Assembly (NCBI GenBank): GCA_050015355.1
Contig: JBEKBO010000008.1
Location: 9,881-73,880 of the forward strand
Direction: 5' to 3'
DNA: 64,000 nucleotides
Source: CAWBRT01 sp050015355
GTDB taxonomy: Bacteria; Acidobacteriota; Terriglobia; Terriglobales; Acidobacteriaceae
Positions within the stretch are counted from its first letter, which is position 1. Each line of letters begins with the position of its first letter. The translations under genes and the position numbers were made by a program. A model generated the notes under the pieces. The model was not told the DNA's origin. It ran no database searches and worked only from the letters and a program-made list of their open reading frames with translations. This document shows, piece by piece, positions 33,294-43,529 of this stretch.

Positions 33294-34685
33294 TTACATC
33301 ACCGGCACGCTGGCATCCCGCCGTTTGCCCACTTCGCGAATGCACTCTTCGAGCACGTCCAGCGCAATATCCGCCTGTTCCCTGCTCACGATCAGCGGCG
33401 GCGCAATGCGAATTGTGTTCGGGCCCGCGCCCAGCAACAGCACTCCCTTCTCGAACGCCATCTGAACCACACGGTCGCGCTCCTCGACGGCCGGCTCCTT
33501 GGTCTTCTTGTCGGCAACCAGTTCCACGCCGATCATCAATCCGCGCCCGCGCACATCGCCGACCAGCGGCAGAGCCTCCGGCCACGCGTTGATGCGCTGC
33601 ATGATGTGGCGCCCAACCAGTTCCGCGTTGCTGACGCCCTCGCGCTCCAGCACATCGAGCGTTGCCAGGGCGGCGGCGATTGCCACCGGATTACCACCGA
33701 AGGTCGAAGCGTGCGAACCGGGCGTCCAATCCATGATTTCGGCGCGCGTGATCAAAGCACTGAGCGGCATGCCGCTGGCAATGCCTTTGGCAATGCAGAC
33801 CATGTCAGGCTCGATGCCGGTGTGCTCCACCGACCACCATTTGCCGCTGCGTCCCATGCCGGCTTGCACCTCGTCGACCACCAGCAGGATGCCGTGACGG
33901 TCGCAGATTCGGCGCAGCTCCTGCATGAATGCCGGAGGAGCGGGCAGGTAACCGCCTTCGCCCTGTATGGGCTCCACAAAGATGGCTGCGCACTCCTCGG
34001 GAGCCATTTCGGTCCGGAAGATCACGTTTTCGATATGGCGCGCCGTCTGCACCGCGTACTCATCGGCCGGCATACCCGCCGGGCGGCGATACAGATTAGG
34101 AAATGGGGTATGAATCACCCCCGGAACCAGCGGCGAGAAACGGCGGCGCTGCTGCACCTTGGAGCAAGTAAGCGAGAGCGCTCCCATCGTCCGCCCGTGG
34201 AAGCTGCCGTAGAACGCGATCATTCCCTGCCGCCTGGTGTGATAGCGTGCCAGCTTCAGCGCGGCCTCGATAGCCTCCGTCCCCGAGTTTGCGTAGTGCA
34301 CCCGATGCGGCCCTTTCATGGGCGCAATCTCCGACAATCGTTCGGCCAGCTCCACCAACTGCGGATAGTAAAAGTCCGTGCCCGACATATGAATCAACTC
34401 AGCCGCTTGCCGCTGAATTGCCGAAACGACCTCGGGATGGCAATGGCCGGTGCTGACGACGGCAATGCCCGCCGAAAAATCAAAAAACTCGTTTCCGTCC
34501 ACGTCCTCAATCACGATGCCGCGTCCGGACTTGGCAACCAGTGGATAGGAACGCGTATAGGAAGGCGATATGAGCCGCTCGTCGGCCTCAATGATGCGAC
34601 GCGCGTTCGGACCGGGCAGTCTGGTCCGAATCATGGGGCCGGTAGTCGTCATAGGGTTCATGCCGGTAGTCGTCATACTATTCAT
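33294..34685 (-). CDS. Class III pyridoxal-phosphate aminotransferase (acetylornithine/GABA aminotransferase-like)
   Basis: A 463-residue enzyme. The PLP Lys is at 300 (DMVCIAKGIASG), with DEVQAGMGRSGKWW, NSGTEAIEAALKLAR and the C-terminal GLMIGVELV. The class III family includes GabT, ArgD and related omega-aminotransferases; the sequence looks nearer to the GabT branch, but the amine donor cannot be decided. The start at 34685 is fixed by GGAGGA 5 bases upstream. The first 17 residues contain a duplicated MTTTG unit from a 27-base direct repeat, so the extreme N-terminus is a recent expansion. Confidence 0.9.
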   Translation of the reverse strand: MNSMTTTGMNPMTTTGPMIRTRLPGPNARRIIEADERLISPSYTRSYPLVAKSGRGIVIEDVDGNEFFDFSAGIAVVSTGHCHPEVVSAIQRQAAELIHMSGTDFYYPQLVELAERLSEIAPMKGPHRVHYANSGTEAIEAALKLARYHTRRQGMIAFYGSFHGRTMGALSLTCSKVQQRRRFSPLVPGVIHTPFPNLYRRPAGMPADEYAVQTARHIENVIFRTEMAPEECAAIFVEPIQGEGGYLPAPPAFMQELRRICDRHGILLVVDEVQAGMGRSGKWWSVEHTGIEPDMVCIAKGIASGMPLSALITRAEIMDWTPGSHASTFGGNPVAIAAALATLDVLEREGVSNAELVGRHIMQRINAWPEALPLVGDVRGRGLMIGVELVADKKTKEPAVEERDRVVQMAFEKGVLLLGAGPNTIRIAPPLIVSREQADIALDVLEECIREVGKRRDASVPVM

Positions 34686-35121
34686 TGGATTCCTCCGTCG
34701 GGCCCCTCACAGCGCAAGTTTCACACTTTTTTTGGGGCAAACAGTGCGCGCGGACCGATAGATTGGGCCTAACGCAGTCACTTGTCCGCGGAGACGAGCG
34801 GTTCTGGCTCGAATCCGCGAAATCGCAGCCGGGGGCTGCATGACGATGGAGGCAGGAACTAGTCGCCGGCGAAAAGGCTGGGACGGGAGCTCGAGGGCGC
34901 AAAATGGGCCAGCACCCGCGCCGAACAGCGCTGCCCGCCACGCGCCCTCAGGGCACGCGCGCTAGCGGCGGCTTCGTGATGTGGGATTGGCCGGAACATA
35001 AAATCTCCCATTTACATTCTACCCCTATCACCACCTGCGGCGTAACCCCCTTTTGAGTAACGGGTCAGTCTTGAGATTGGCGGGACTGGCGAGCGCGCGC
35101 CGGATGTGGCAATCTGTTTCC
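34686..35121. other. Intergenic region, no gene seen
   Basis: About 435 bases between divergent genes. A GC-rich stretch at 34830-34970 could fold, but it matches no RNA family I know, and I see no clear promoter pair. Confidence 0.4.
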
Positions 35122-35271
35122 ATGAAAAACAAGAACATGCGTGACATGGAGAAGCACTGGGCCGAGCAAAGAAAGAAGGCGGCTAAACCGGCCAAATCGC
35201 CGGCCCGGCCAAAACGTGAGGACGCAAACCAGGCTGCGCGGAGCGCCAAAGAGACCACGGAGAAGGCTTAA
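35122..35271 (+). CDS. Small basic hypothetical protein (doubtful)
   Basis: A 49-residue candidate, MKNKNMRDMEKHWAEQRKKA followed by a Lys/Ala/Pro/Glu-rich tail. The frame extends upstream to 35053, but that part looks non-coding and no ribosome site is evident. Composition is low-complexity; it could be a small nucleic-acid-binding protein or a chance frame. A hairpin repeat follows immediately. Confidence 0.35.
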   Translation: MKNKNMRDMEKHWAEQRKKAAKPAKSPARPKREDANQAARSAKETTEKA

Positions 35272-35274
35272 TCT

Positions 35275-35317
35275 CCACCCCAGCAAATGCCAAAAGCAGC
35301 ATTTGCCGGGGACCCCG
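35275..35317. repeat. Hairpin repeat, CACCCCA...GGGGACCCC type
   Basis: CCACCCCAGCAAATGCC pairs through GCAAATGC/GCATTTGC with the right side, ending GCCGGGGACCCC. It has the same frame but a different inner stem from the copies at 8679, 46425 and 55960. Confidence 0.85.
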
Positions 35318-35470
35318 AAGGTCCTGAAATCGCGCAAATTCGCTGCTTAAATCGCGCTATTTCGCCGGATATTTCCGCGGTGCAGCGTCCGATAATGCGC
35401 AGTGTCCGATAAGTTTCAGTATCCGCCCCCGAGTGGCGGCGTTTTTGCAGCGTGAACGCTCCAGGAATCG

Positions 35471-36346
35471 TTATGGGCGGAGAGAAACTGCCTGGCGCAC
35501 CCTCAGAAGCTCTTCCAAAGTCGCGCGCAGCAGCTTCAGATCGAGCGCGTTGGCACCATCCGACTTCGCCTCGCTGGGGTTGTCGTGCACTTCCATGAAG
35601 ATTCCGTCGACTCCGGCGGCGACCGCCGCGCGCGCGAGTAACGGAATAAACTGCGGCTGGCCTCCGGACTGCACCCCAGCCCGCGAACCGCTGCCGCTCT
35701 TGCCATCGGCGGCGGCGGACCAGGACCCGGACGACGATCCCGCCGAAGGAAGCTGCACCGAGTGCGTGGCGTCGAACACCACGGGCGCAAACTCGCGCAT
35801 GATGGCGAGCGAGCGCATGTCGACCACCAGGTTGTTGTAGCCAAACGATGCTCCGCGCTCGGTGAGAAAGACGCGGTCGTTGCCCGCCTCGCACACCTTG
35901 GCGACGGCGTGACGCATGTCCCACGGCGCCACGAACTGGCCCTTCTTGATGTTGATGGCACGCCCGGATTTCGCGGCTGCCACCAGCAGGTCCGTCTGGC
36001 GGCAGAGAAAAGCGGGAATCTGCAGGACATCGACGGCCTCGGCGGCGGCGGCCACGTGCGCGGGCTCGTGGACATCGGTCAGCACCGGAACCTTGACGCA
36101 CTCGGCCACCTTGCGCAGGATCGCCAGGCCCTGCTTCAGACCCGGTCCGCGGAAGCTGCCGAGCGAAGTGCGGTTCGCCTTGTCGTAAGAGGCTTTGAAG
36201 ATGTACGGAATGCCGAGCTCGCGCGCCACGGCGGAGATGGCCGCGGCCATCTTCAGCGCGTGCTCCTCGCTCTCGATGACGCAAGGCCCGGCGATCAGAA
36301 ACAGCTCAGGCCCGCCGATAGTGACACTCTGCACCTGGAAGGACAT
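35471..36346 (-). CDS. kdsA: 3-deoxy-8-phosphooctulonate synthase KdsA, with a Ser/Gly-rich insertion
   Basis: A 291-residue aldolase: LFLIAGPCVIES at 16-26, KASYDKANRTS, GSFRGPG, LTDVHEP, then DATHSVQLP and MEVHDNP. It condenses phosphoenolpyruvate with arabinose-5-phosphate to make Kdo-8-phosphate for lipopolysaccharide. Cys 22, His 195, Glu 252 and the Asp near 263 correspond to the metal-dependent KdsA class. Between the His and Glu ligands, residues about 201-227 (SAGSSSGSWSAAADGKSGSG and onward) form a Ser/Gly/Ala-rich insertion where most homologues have a much shorter loop. Same strand as pyrG, with which it is often neighbouring, but about 2.6 kb apart here. Confidence 0.94.
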   Translation of the reverse strand: MSFQVQSVTIGGPELFLIAGPCVIESEEHALKMAAAISAVARELGIPYIFKASYDKANRTSLGSFRGPGLKQGLAILRKVAECVKVPVLTDVHEPAHVAAAAEAVDVLQIPAFLCRQTDLLVAAAKSGRAINIKKGQFVAPWDMRHAVAKVCEAGNDRVFLTERGASFGYNNLVVDMRSLAIMREFAPVVFDATHSVQLPSAGSSSGSWSAAADGKSGSGSRAGVQSGGQPQFIPLLARAAVAAGVDGIFMEVHDNPSEAKSDGANALDLKLLRATLEELLRVRQAVSLRP

Positions 36347-36401
36347 GCGAAACAGATTGTACGGGATCGATGGGGATCATTGAAAGCGAGGATCGAAGGT
36401 C

Positions 36402-36515
36402 CTACCCCAGGTTAGCGCCGAACAACGAATGAGCCATTTGCTACGAATGGCCGCTCGACCAGACTGCGCGGCATGTCTCATAGGGGTGCGTGGCGGCGCG
36501 GAACCTGGGGCACCC
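36402..36515. repeat. Long imperfect palindrome, CTACCCCA...TGGGGCACCC type (copy 1)
   Basis: The left arm CTACCCCAGGTTAGCGCCG (from 36402) pairs with CGGCGCGGAACCTGGGGC near the right end; the middle holds GAGCCATTTGCTACGAATGG. A close relative is at 53931-54049. A simple hairpin of the same frame lies next to it at 36534-36575. Confidence 0.82.
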
Positions 36516-36773
36516 GGCTCTGCCCAGCAGTGGAACTGCCCCACTCAAGCCAACAGAAGGCTTGAATGGGCCACCAGCGGTAGTGAGTTTTCGGACCGGC
36601 GACGATCCGCCGGAATCGGCTCTGCATCGGGACAAAAGAACCATCTTACCCTACCCAAAACCTGATTGGGCACTCGGCCAAAAAACCTTTGACTTCCAGC
36701 GGAACATGGATAAACTCTGAGCCCATCAACTCACCTGTGGGGGTGGGCGGCTCCTCTACAAAAGGATTTGGTC

Positions 36774-36968
36774 ATGGTCCTAATTCCTAATCGCTTAATG
36801 TGGTGTACCTCGTATTCCGATAGATTCCGTGAAACCTGCGGGCTCACCTGCAACTGGACGTGCGATTATTGCCAGCAGCCGATCTGCGACGAGCATAAAC
36901 ATGTGGATGAGGCAGGGCGGCGCATATGCCCCAACTGCTTGAGGTTGAGCCGTTCCGCAAGCGCCTGA
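36774..36968 (+). CDS. Small cysteine-rich protein (putative zinc finger)
   Basis: A 64-residue protein with Cys at 11, 22, 26, 30, 33, 38, 52 and 55 and His at 41 and 43. The spacing CDYCQQPICDEHKH and later CPNC suggests a compact two-zinc fold similar in layout to B-box or AN1 fingers. AAAGGA lies about 8 bases before the ATG at 36774, and a TTG two codons earlier is possible. The gene lies in the segment that separates kdsA and pyrG. No family is certain. Confidence 0.6.
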   Translation: MVLIPNRLMWCTSYSDRFRETCGLTCNWTCDYCQQPICDEHKHVDEAGRRICPNCLRLSRSASA

Positions 36969-37005
36969 ACCCGCGGCATAGCCCTGCGGCCATATAAGAA
37001 CGACT

Positions 37006-37185
37006 ATGACCTCAGGGTTTCAATGCGCGGGGTGCGGAGAGTGGAACGAGACAATCGTGGACTCCTCTGCCGGGACAAAACAGACATACGTCGAAGATTG
37101 CCAGGTCTGTTGTAAGCCCAATGTCCTAAGGGTTACCTGGGACATGTCTGAAGCTGCGTACACGATTTCGGCCGAGTTGGAGTAG
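37006..37185 (+). CDS. CPXCG-motif cysteine-rich protein
   Basis: A 59-residue protein starting MTSGFQCAGCGEWNETIVD and continuing SSAGTKQTYVEDCQVCCKPN. The pattern CxxCGE, then a D-S-x-G turn, then YVEDCxVCC-P is that of the small CPXCG family of unknown function. Here the Pro of CPXCG is replaced (CAGCG). Cysteines are at 7, 10, 32, 35 and 36. It follows the other cysteine-rich gene by 37 bases on the same strand and converges on the large gene ending at 37271. Confidence 0.78.
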   Translation: MTSGFQCAGCGEWNETIVDSSAGTKQTYVEDCQVCCKPNVLRVTWDMSEAAYTISAELE

Positions 37186-37270
37186 CACTCAACTGGCCCG
37201 AAGCTGCGCACTCGCCGAACTACGCGGCGCGGAACCTGGGGCACCCTGCAAATGTGGGCCACCCATCCTA

Positions 37271-38740
37271 TCATTTCGCTGGGAGAGTCGGGAATTCGAC
37301 CTCCTCCCCGTCAGCTTCTATTATTGCGCGTCTGCACTTTGCCGCGAATTCCTCATTCGGCGAATCATCGAGGTATCGAGCAACCGCGAAGAGATCAGTT
37401 GTCCTGACGAGATTGATATGCGATCTTTTCGCAGCAAGTAAACACTTCGCGGTAAAGAATTCCTGTCTTTCTTCGGGAGCAGTCAGTCGATATGCATTTC
37501 CGAAAAGTACTCCTAACGCGAATTGGGCCTTTTCCTCGGCTTGTCTGGCAAAGTCCTCCTTCAGATTCCTGTCGAGTTGATCCAGCTTGTCAACACTGAT
37601 GGCCTTATCATCTTTCCCCTCCGCCTCTCCGATAAGCCGGATACCAGTCGGATCAACAATTACGGCGTCGAATTCAGAATCAGCTTCCTGATAATTTTCC
37701 GCACGGAAGCCGAGGAGTCTAAGAGCAATTAAGATCGCTTGTTCCAGCGGCTTGCCCTTCTCAAACAGAAGCGACCTAAGTCGTTGTGTTTCGCGTAATT
37801 CGCCGTTCACGCGCTTCCGTTCTTCGACTAGGCTTCTAAGCCCAGATTCAACCTCAGAAATTCTTGACCTAAGCTGGGCCTCGCGATTGAGGCTGAAACG
37901 ACCATCATCGGCCCATGCTGGTGGTGGGGTGGTTTCACTTGCGCTTCTCGCCGCTTTGTCCAAGGCAACTATCGCCGCTATGTATTGCGCGATAACGGAT
38001 CGTTCAGACTTTTTTCGATCCCTCGCGCTTTCCTGAGCCTTGGCGGTCCGATTTGTATCCGGCTTCTTCTTCTGCCGCGCCTTTAGCTCCTTTATCCTCG
38101 ATTCGACGGCAGCCGACAGATCAGGTGGAGGAAGGAATATCAGCGTACCCTTGGAAAGATGCAGTATGCCTCCGACCACCTTGCCACCCGTTTGAGTGTG
38201 AAGCATGGCGGAACCTTTGAAGTTGTCGATGTATGCCTCATACGCGGAATGGTCTCCAAAATCATGCCAGTAGGTAGCAAGAATTCCTAAGTCTCCGGTG
38301 ACCTTGATGCGCTCCCCGGACCGTCTTACGACAGAACCGAAATTGAAAGGAATGGCGCAATATGGATCGAACGTTTCCACGATGCGTGTCGCCCGCGCAT
38401 TCCTACCCGTACCCGAATGTCGAACCTCTCCGGTGGCAACTTGGAGTTCGGGGCTGCCGGTCAGATAGACAATGACTGTTTTGCCATCCCGCAAAACAGC
38501 GTCTAACTCAGAGCTCCAGTGTTGACAGTCTCGTCTCAGTTGGAACGAGGAATCATTACCAAGGCAACGTAGTCCCTGGAAAGTGCTGTCACCCGAATAG
38601 TCCGAACCATAGGACGAGGTATTGACCGAAAAGATGATTATGTCTCCATCCAGTAGTGAGCTGTCTGAGCTGAACTCTAAGTTTGTGACATCATCTGATG
38701 TAACCTGAGATTCGCCGACGAAAACAATCCGTTTTTCCAT
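37271..38740 (-). CDS. Uncharacterised protein with coiled coil and PD-(D/E)XK-like C-terminal region
   Basis: A 489-residue protein of no family I recognise. The start at 38740 is set by GAGGAG 4 bases upstream. The N-terminal about 210 residues are alpha/beta (KRIVFVGES, LDGDIIIFSVNTSSYG, ELDAVLRDGKTVIVYLTGSPE). The middle, about 230-350, is charged and helical. The C-terminal part has LGFRAENYQEADSEFDAVIV, then GIRLIGEAEGKDDKAI and KAQFALGVLFGNAYRL, which fits D-x(n)-ExEGK of a restriction-endonuclease-like core. It has no signal or membrane segment. Codon use is less GC-biased than neighbours, and it sits between pyrG and kdsA, suggesting acquisition. It may act in defence or DNA processing (inference). 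Confidence 0.8.
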   Translation of the reverse strand: MEKRIVFVGESQVTSDDVTNLEFSSDSSLLDGDIIIFSVNTSSYGSDYSGDSTFQGLRCLGNDSSFQLRRDCQHWSSELDAVLRDGKTVIVYLTGSPELQVATGEVRHSGTGRNARATRIVETFDPYCAIPFNFGSVVRRSGERIKVTGDLGILATYWHDFGDHSAYEAYIDNFKGSAMLHTQTGGKVVGGILHLSKGTLIFLPPPDLSAAVESRIKELKARQKKKPDTNRTAKAQESARDRKKSERSVIAQYIAAIVALDKAARSASETTPPPAWADDGRFSLNREAQLRSRISEVESGLRSLVEERKRVNGELRETQRLRSLLFEKGKPLEQAILIALRLLGFRAENYQEADSEFDAVIVDPTGIRLIGEAEGKDDKAISVDKLDQLDRNLKEDFARQAEEKAQFALGVLFGNAYRLTAPEERQEFFTAKCLLAAKRSHINLVRTTDLFAVARYLDDSPNEEFAAKCRRAIIEADGEEVEFPTLPAK

Positions 38741-38828
38741 CGATCTCCTCACACAGTCACATATATCCCTGCGCGGCACTCATGAAAATGCTTGAGACCC
38801 CAAGGCACGCGGCCAGTTTACAGCCGAG

Positions 38829-38869
38829 AACTACCCCACTCAAGCAAAAGAAGCTTGAATGGGCCACCC
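38829..38869. repeat. Hairpin repeat, CTACCCCA...GGGCCACCC type
   Basis: AACTACCCCACTCAAGC and GCTTGAATGGGCCACCC pair through ACTCAAGC/GCTTGAAT. It is closely similar to 36534-36575, which lies on the other side of the inserted segment. Confidence 0.8.
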
Positions 38870-38976
38870 ATACCTTCGAGTGGGATCACGCTCCGAACTC
38901 GGCGAGAACCCTGCTTCACCAGTCCCGACTCGGAAACCTCTTGAAACTTGAAACGTGAAACGTGAAACCGGAGTTT

Positions 38977-40656
<1,680 letters not shown>

Positions 40657-41072
40657 GCCGACCTCTGTGATTTTGGGGGTAGATTGTGCAGCAGCCTGGT
40701 TCCAGAACGGAGGCACCGCCGCGCAAAAGATCGGCGCGTTCGGTGGGGTCCAAAGGGGTGCACGATCAATTATGAACGGAAACGCCGGGTTCGGCAAGCC
40801 ATCAGTTGGACGGGTAGTGGGGCAATTTTCTGGTGGGAACCGGATGTCCCGTTCTAGCGCAGCCAGGGCGGGGTGGCTCCAATGACAGACGAAAGCCCCA
40901 CCCAAGCTTCGCTTGAATGGGGCACCCCCTCAAGAAACTACCCCACGTTAGCCAAAAGCGGGCGAACGTGGGGCACCATCGAGCTTAATCGAACTCAGGC
41001 GAACGGACCCCGTCAAAACTGCGATAAAATCTGCGAGTCGAGCTTGCCGGCAAGGGTGTCACCCCGGGGTGG
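40657..41072. other. Intergenic region between pyrG and a divergent secreted-protein gene
   Basis: About 415 bases. It holds one imperfect hairpin at about 40895-40928 (CCCCACCCAAGCTTCGCTTG type) and a complete RAYT-type REP at 40934-40977. The promoter for pyrG should lie at its left edge; none is obvious. Confidence 0.6.
40934..40977. repeat. Distant copy of the RAYT-associated REP
   Basis: The 44 bases are essentially identical to the REP at 20118-20161, over 20 kb away, including the AAAA loop. It is the only full copy not next to the RAYT gene. Confidence 0.93.
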
Positions 41073-42020
41073 ATGAAAACCGTGAATCGCCGATTCCAAA
41101 TCGTGTTGTTGATGGCGTTCTTCCTGCTGCTGTTCACCCACGGGCCGGCGGAAGCACAGACCGCCAAGCGCCTGGTGCTGAAAGACGGCAGCTATCAACT
41201 GGCCAGCAAGTGGGAGGTGAACGGCGACCGCGTGCGCTACCTCAGCACAGAGCGCAACGAGTGGGAGGAGGTTCCGGCCTCCATGGTCGACTGGCCAGCC
41301 ACTGAGAACTTCGAGAAGCAGCGAGAGTCGCAGCGCAAGTTGGAGCTGAAACAATCGGAGGAAGAGGAAGAGGCGGAAAAGGTCGCGGCCAGCCCGGTCA
41401 TCGCTCCCGGACTCCATCTTCCCAATTCCGGAGGGGTGTACCTGCTCGACACCTACAACGGAGAGTTGCAACTGACCGAACTCAGTCAGAGCAGCGGCGA
41501 GTTGAACCGCCGAACCGGCCACAACATCCTGCGAGGAGCCATTGCCCCTATCACCTCATCGAGGCAGTCGATAGAACTGAAGGGCGAGCACGCTCGAACC
41601 CAGTCCCACGTGCAGCAACCGGCGATCTTTCTCGATATCGACCAGGACCCCGGAACCAAATCGCTGCCGCTCGCCGAACGCTTCCGGATCGCGAGACTGG
41701 AACCGAAAAAAGACGCGCGGGTGGTGGAGATCGTGAAGATTGCCATCACCGGAAAAGTCAGCCAGCAGGAGTTTCTCCTGCCCGCCACGGTTGAACAACT
41801 ACAGGGCGGATGGGTAAGGGTGACACCGTCGCAGCCGCTTTCTCCCGGCGAGTACGCGGTGGTGGAGATGCTTGCCCCGAAGACAATGAATGCTTACGTC
41901 TGGGATTTCGGCGTCAACCCTTCATCCCCGGAGAATCCCGGGGTGTGGAAAGCGGCCCCTAAGCCCAGCCTTTCGACCGAAACCGAGACACCGTCCGATC
42001 TGCAAAGTCGTCCGAGGTAA
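41073..42020 (+). CDS. Secreted hypothetical protein
   Basis: A 315-residue protein with a signal peptide (MKTVNRRFQIVLLMAFFLLL, cleavage near GPAEAQ, residue 29). A short N-terminal module (LVLKDGSYQLASKWEVNGDR, then VRYLS) resembles domains found in acidobacterial secreted proteins. An acidic coiled stretch (LELKQSEEEEEAEK) follows, then a beta-rich domain to the Pro/Ser/Thr-rich end. No catalytic motif is visible. Divergent from pyrG. Location is probably periplasmic; function unknown. Confidence 0.78.
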   Translation: MKTVNRRFQIVLLMAFFLLLFTHGPAEAQTAKRLVLKDGSYQLASKWEVNGDRVRYLSTERNEWEEVPASMVDWPATENFEKQRESQRKLELKQSEEEEEAEKVAASPVIAPGLHLPNSGGVYLLDTYNGELQLTELSQSSGELNRRTGHNILRGAIAPITSSRQSIELKGEHARTQSHVQQPAIFLDIDQDPGTKSLPLAERFRIARLEPKKDARVVEIVKIAITGKVSQQEFLLPATVEQLQGGWVRVTPSQPLSPGEYAVVEMLAPKTMNAYVWDFGVNPSSPENPGVWKAAPKPSLSTETETPSDLQSRPR

Positions 42021-42231
42021 GACTGTCCCCTTGACATCCCGCTAGCATCCGCCTGAGTCAAAGTTAGGAAGCAACCAAACCCGGAGGAAATCGCTTCTCT
42101 GTAAGTGGGTGCGTCCTTGCGGCGTGAGCTGTCTAGCACGAAAGAGCCACCCATGCCGTTTGGCTGAATCACCGGGTCAGGTATTTCGAGCCGAGCGTGG
42201 TAATGAGAACGTCGGCACGCGTTGGGAGCTG

Positions 42232-42915
42232 ATGGAATTACAGACGACAACAGCGAAAAACCGAGCTATCCTGCCAATATCTGAGGCGGGAAGGGCCAAG
42301 AAGCAACCATTGACACAGGCAAAGAAAATTCTGGCTTCCGGAATTTCAGAAGCGGAAGCAATTGAGCGCGCAAAACAGGGAGACGGCGAGTGTTTCGAGG
42401 TGCTTTACGGATTCCATAAGCGCCGGGTCTATTCCCTCTGCCTGCGCATGACCGGTAATACCGCCGAGGCGGAAGATCTGACCCAGGAAGCTTTCCTGCA
42501 GCTTTATCGCAAGATTGCGACCTTTCGCGGGGAGTCAGCTTTTTCAACCTGGTTGCACCGGCTGGCAGTCAACGTGGTACTCATGCAGCTTCGCAAGAAG
42601 GGGTTGCCGGAAGTTTCGTTGCAGGAGTCGCTGGAGCCGCAGGAAGAAGACGGACCCAAAAGAGATATTGGCGCGCGTGATAACGTGCTCGCCGGATCGA
42701 TCGACCGGGTGAACCTGGAACGCGCCATCGAAAGCCTTCCCCCTGGCTATCGAATCATTTTTGTACTGCACGACATTGAAGGATATGAACATAACGAAAT
42801 CGCCGAGATGATGGGTTGCTCAATCGGCAACAGCAAATCTCAGCTTCACAAAGCGCGAATGAAACTGCGCGATCTCCTTCGGACCAGCAGAGCCGAAAAG
42901 GCCTTAAAGCGCTGA
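42232..42915 (+). CDS. ECF-type RNA polymerase sigma factor
   Basis: A 227-residue sigma factor. Region 2 has FEVLYGFHKRRVYSLCLRMT, then AEDLTQEAFLQLYRKIATF and STWLHRLAVN. Region 4 has LPPGYRIIFVLHDIEGYEHN and EIAEMMGCSIGNSKSQLHKA. The N-terminal 45 residues are not conserved; I start at ATG 42232 with GGGAG close upstream, though the frame is open to 42109. It redirects RNA polymerase to specific promoters. An anti-sigma-like zinc-finger gene follows by 64 bases, the usual partner arrangement. Confidence 0.93.
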   Translation: MELQTTTAKNRAILPISEAGRAKKQPLTQAKKILASGISEAEAIERAKQGDGECFEVLYGFHKRRVYSLCLRMTGNTAEAEDLTQEAFLQLYRKIATFRGESAFSTWLHRLAVNVVLMQLRKKGLPEVSLQESLEPQEEDGPKRDIGARDNVLAGSIDRVNLERAIESLPPGYRIIFVLHDIEGYEHNEIAEMMGCSIGNSKSQLHKARMKLRDLLRTSRAEKALKR

Positions 42916-42979
42916 GAGAGAGCGCCAGTGGGTTTCGAGAGAAAGGTACGAAATCGCGCTTGGCATTGGGAGAGAGAAC

Positions 42980-43291
42980 ATGACTTGTGGGGAATTCCAA
43001 AGCGTCCTGCCGTTCATCATTGAGACGGGTGGAAACGCCACGGAAGAAGAGCACCTGAAAACCTGTAAGGTTTGCAGCGACCTGGTTGCCGACCTTCGAT
43101 ACATTGCCGAACAGGCAAAGCTGCTGGTTCCGATGGAGGAGCCAAGCGGCCGGGTATGGAACGAGATTCAGAAGTCGCTGGAGCGGGAAGGCTTGGCTAA
43201 GCCAGCCGGGAGCCGCAAAGGCCTGTTGGGGTTTCATGCAGTTCTCTGGATTATTGCGTTTGGCGCAGTTGTTCAGTTTGTGAGGTGGTAG
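42980..43291 (+). CDS. Putative anti-sigma factor with zf-HC2-like domain
   Basis: A 103-residue protein with MTCGEFQSVLPFIIETGGNA followed by EEEHLKTCKVCSDLVADL. That gives the H-x3-C-x2-C zinc-binding pattern of anti-sigma domains. A C-terminal membrane helix (FHAVLWIIAFGAVVQFV) follows at about 83-100. Such proteins hold an ECF sigma factor at the membrane until a signal releases it. Its position right after the sigma gene supports the pairing. It is short, with almost no periplasmic domain, so the signal input is unclear. Confidence 0.82.
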   Translation: MTCGEFQSVLPFIIETGGNATEEEHLKTCKVCSDLVADLRYIAEQAKLLVPMEEPSGRVWNEIQKSLEREGLAKPAGSRKGLLGFHAVLWIIAFGAVVQFVRW

Positions 43292-43529
43292 TAACTTCCT
43301 CGTCCGCCTGCTTCGCCCGGAGCCGCCAGGCAACTTAGGCAGCGTGGCTTTAGCGTCCTCAGCCGGGAGCAGAGCAGGCGACGGGCAATCGGGCAGTCCC
43401 TCGCCCGCGCGCTTTCTTTCCGAAACTCTCCTCATGCTAAAATCAAGGCGATTTGCGCCCCGTCAAACGCGGTCGAGCTGAAGCCGCACCCCTTCAAAGC
43501 GCTATTATGAAACAGGCTCTACGCAACCA

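Noticed and set aside
33294..34685. Acetylornithine aminotransferase (argD) symbol
   Set aside because: No arginine genes nearby, and the sequence fits several class III branches; I left the symbol empty.
34830..34970. GC-rich stretch considered as RNase P or SRP RNA
   Set aside because: It lacks the conserved motifs of either RNA.
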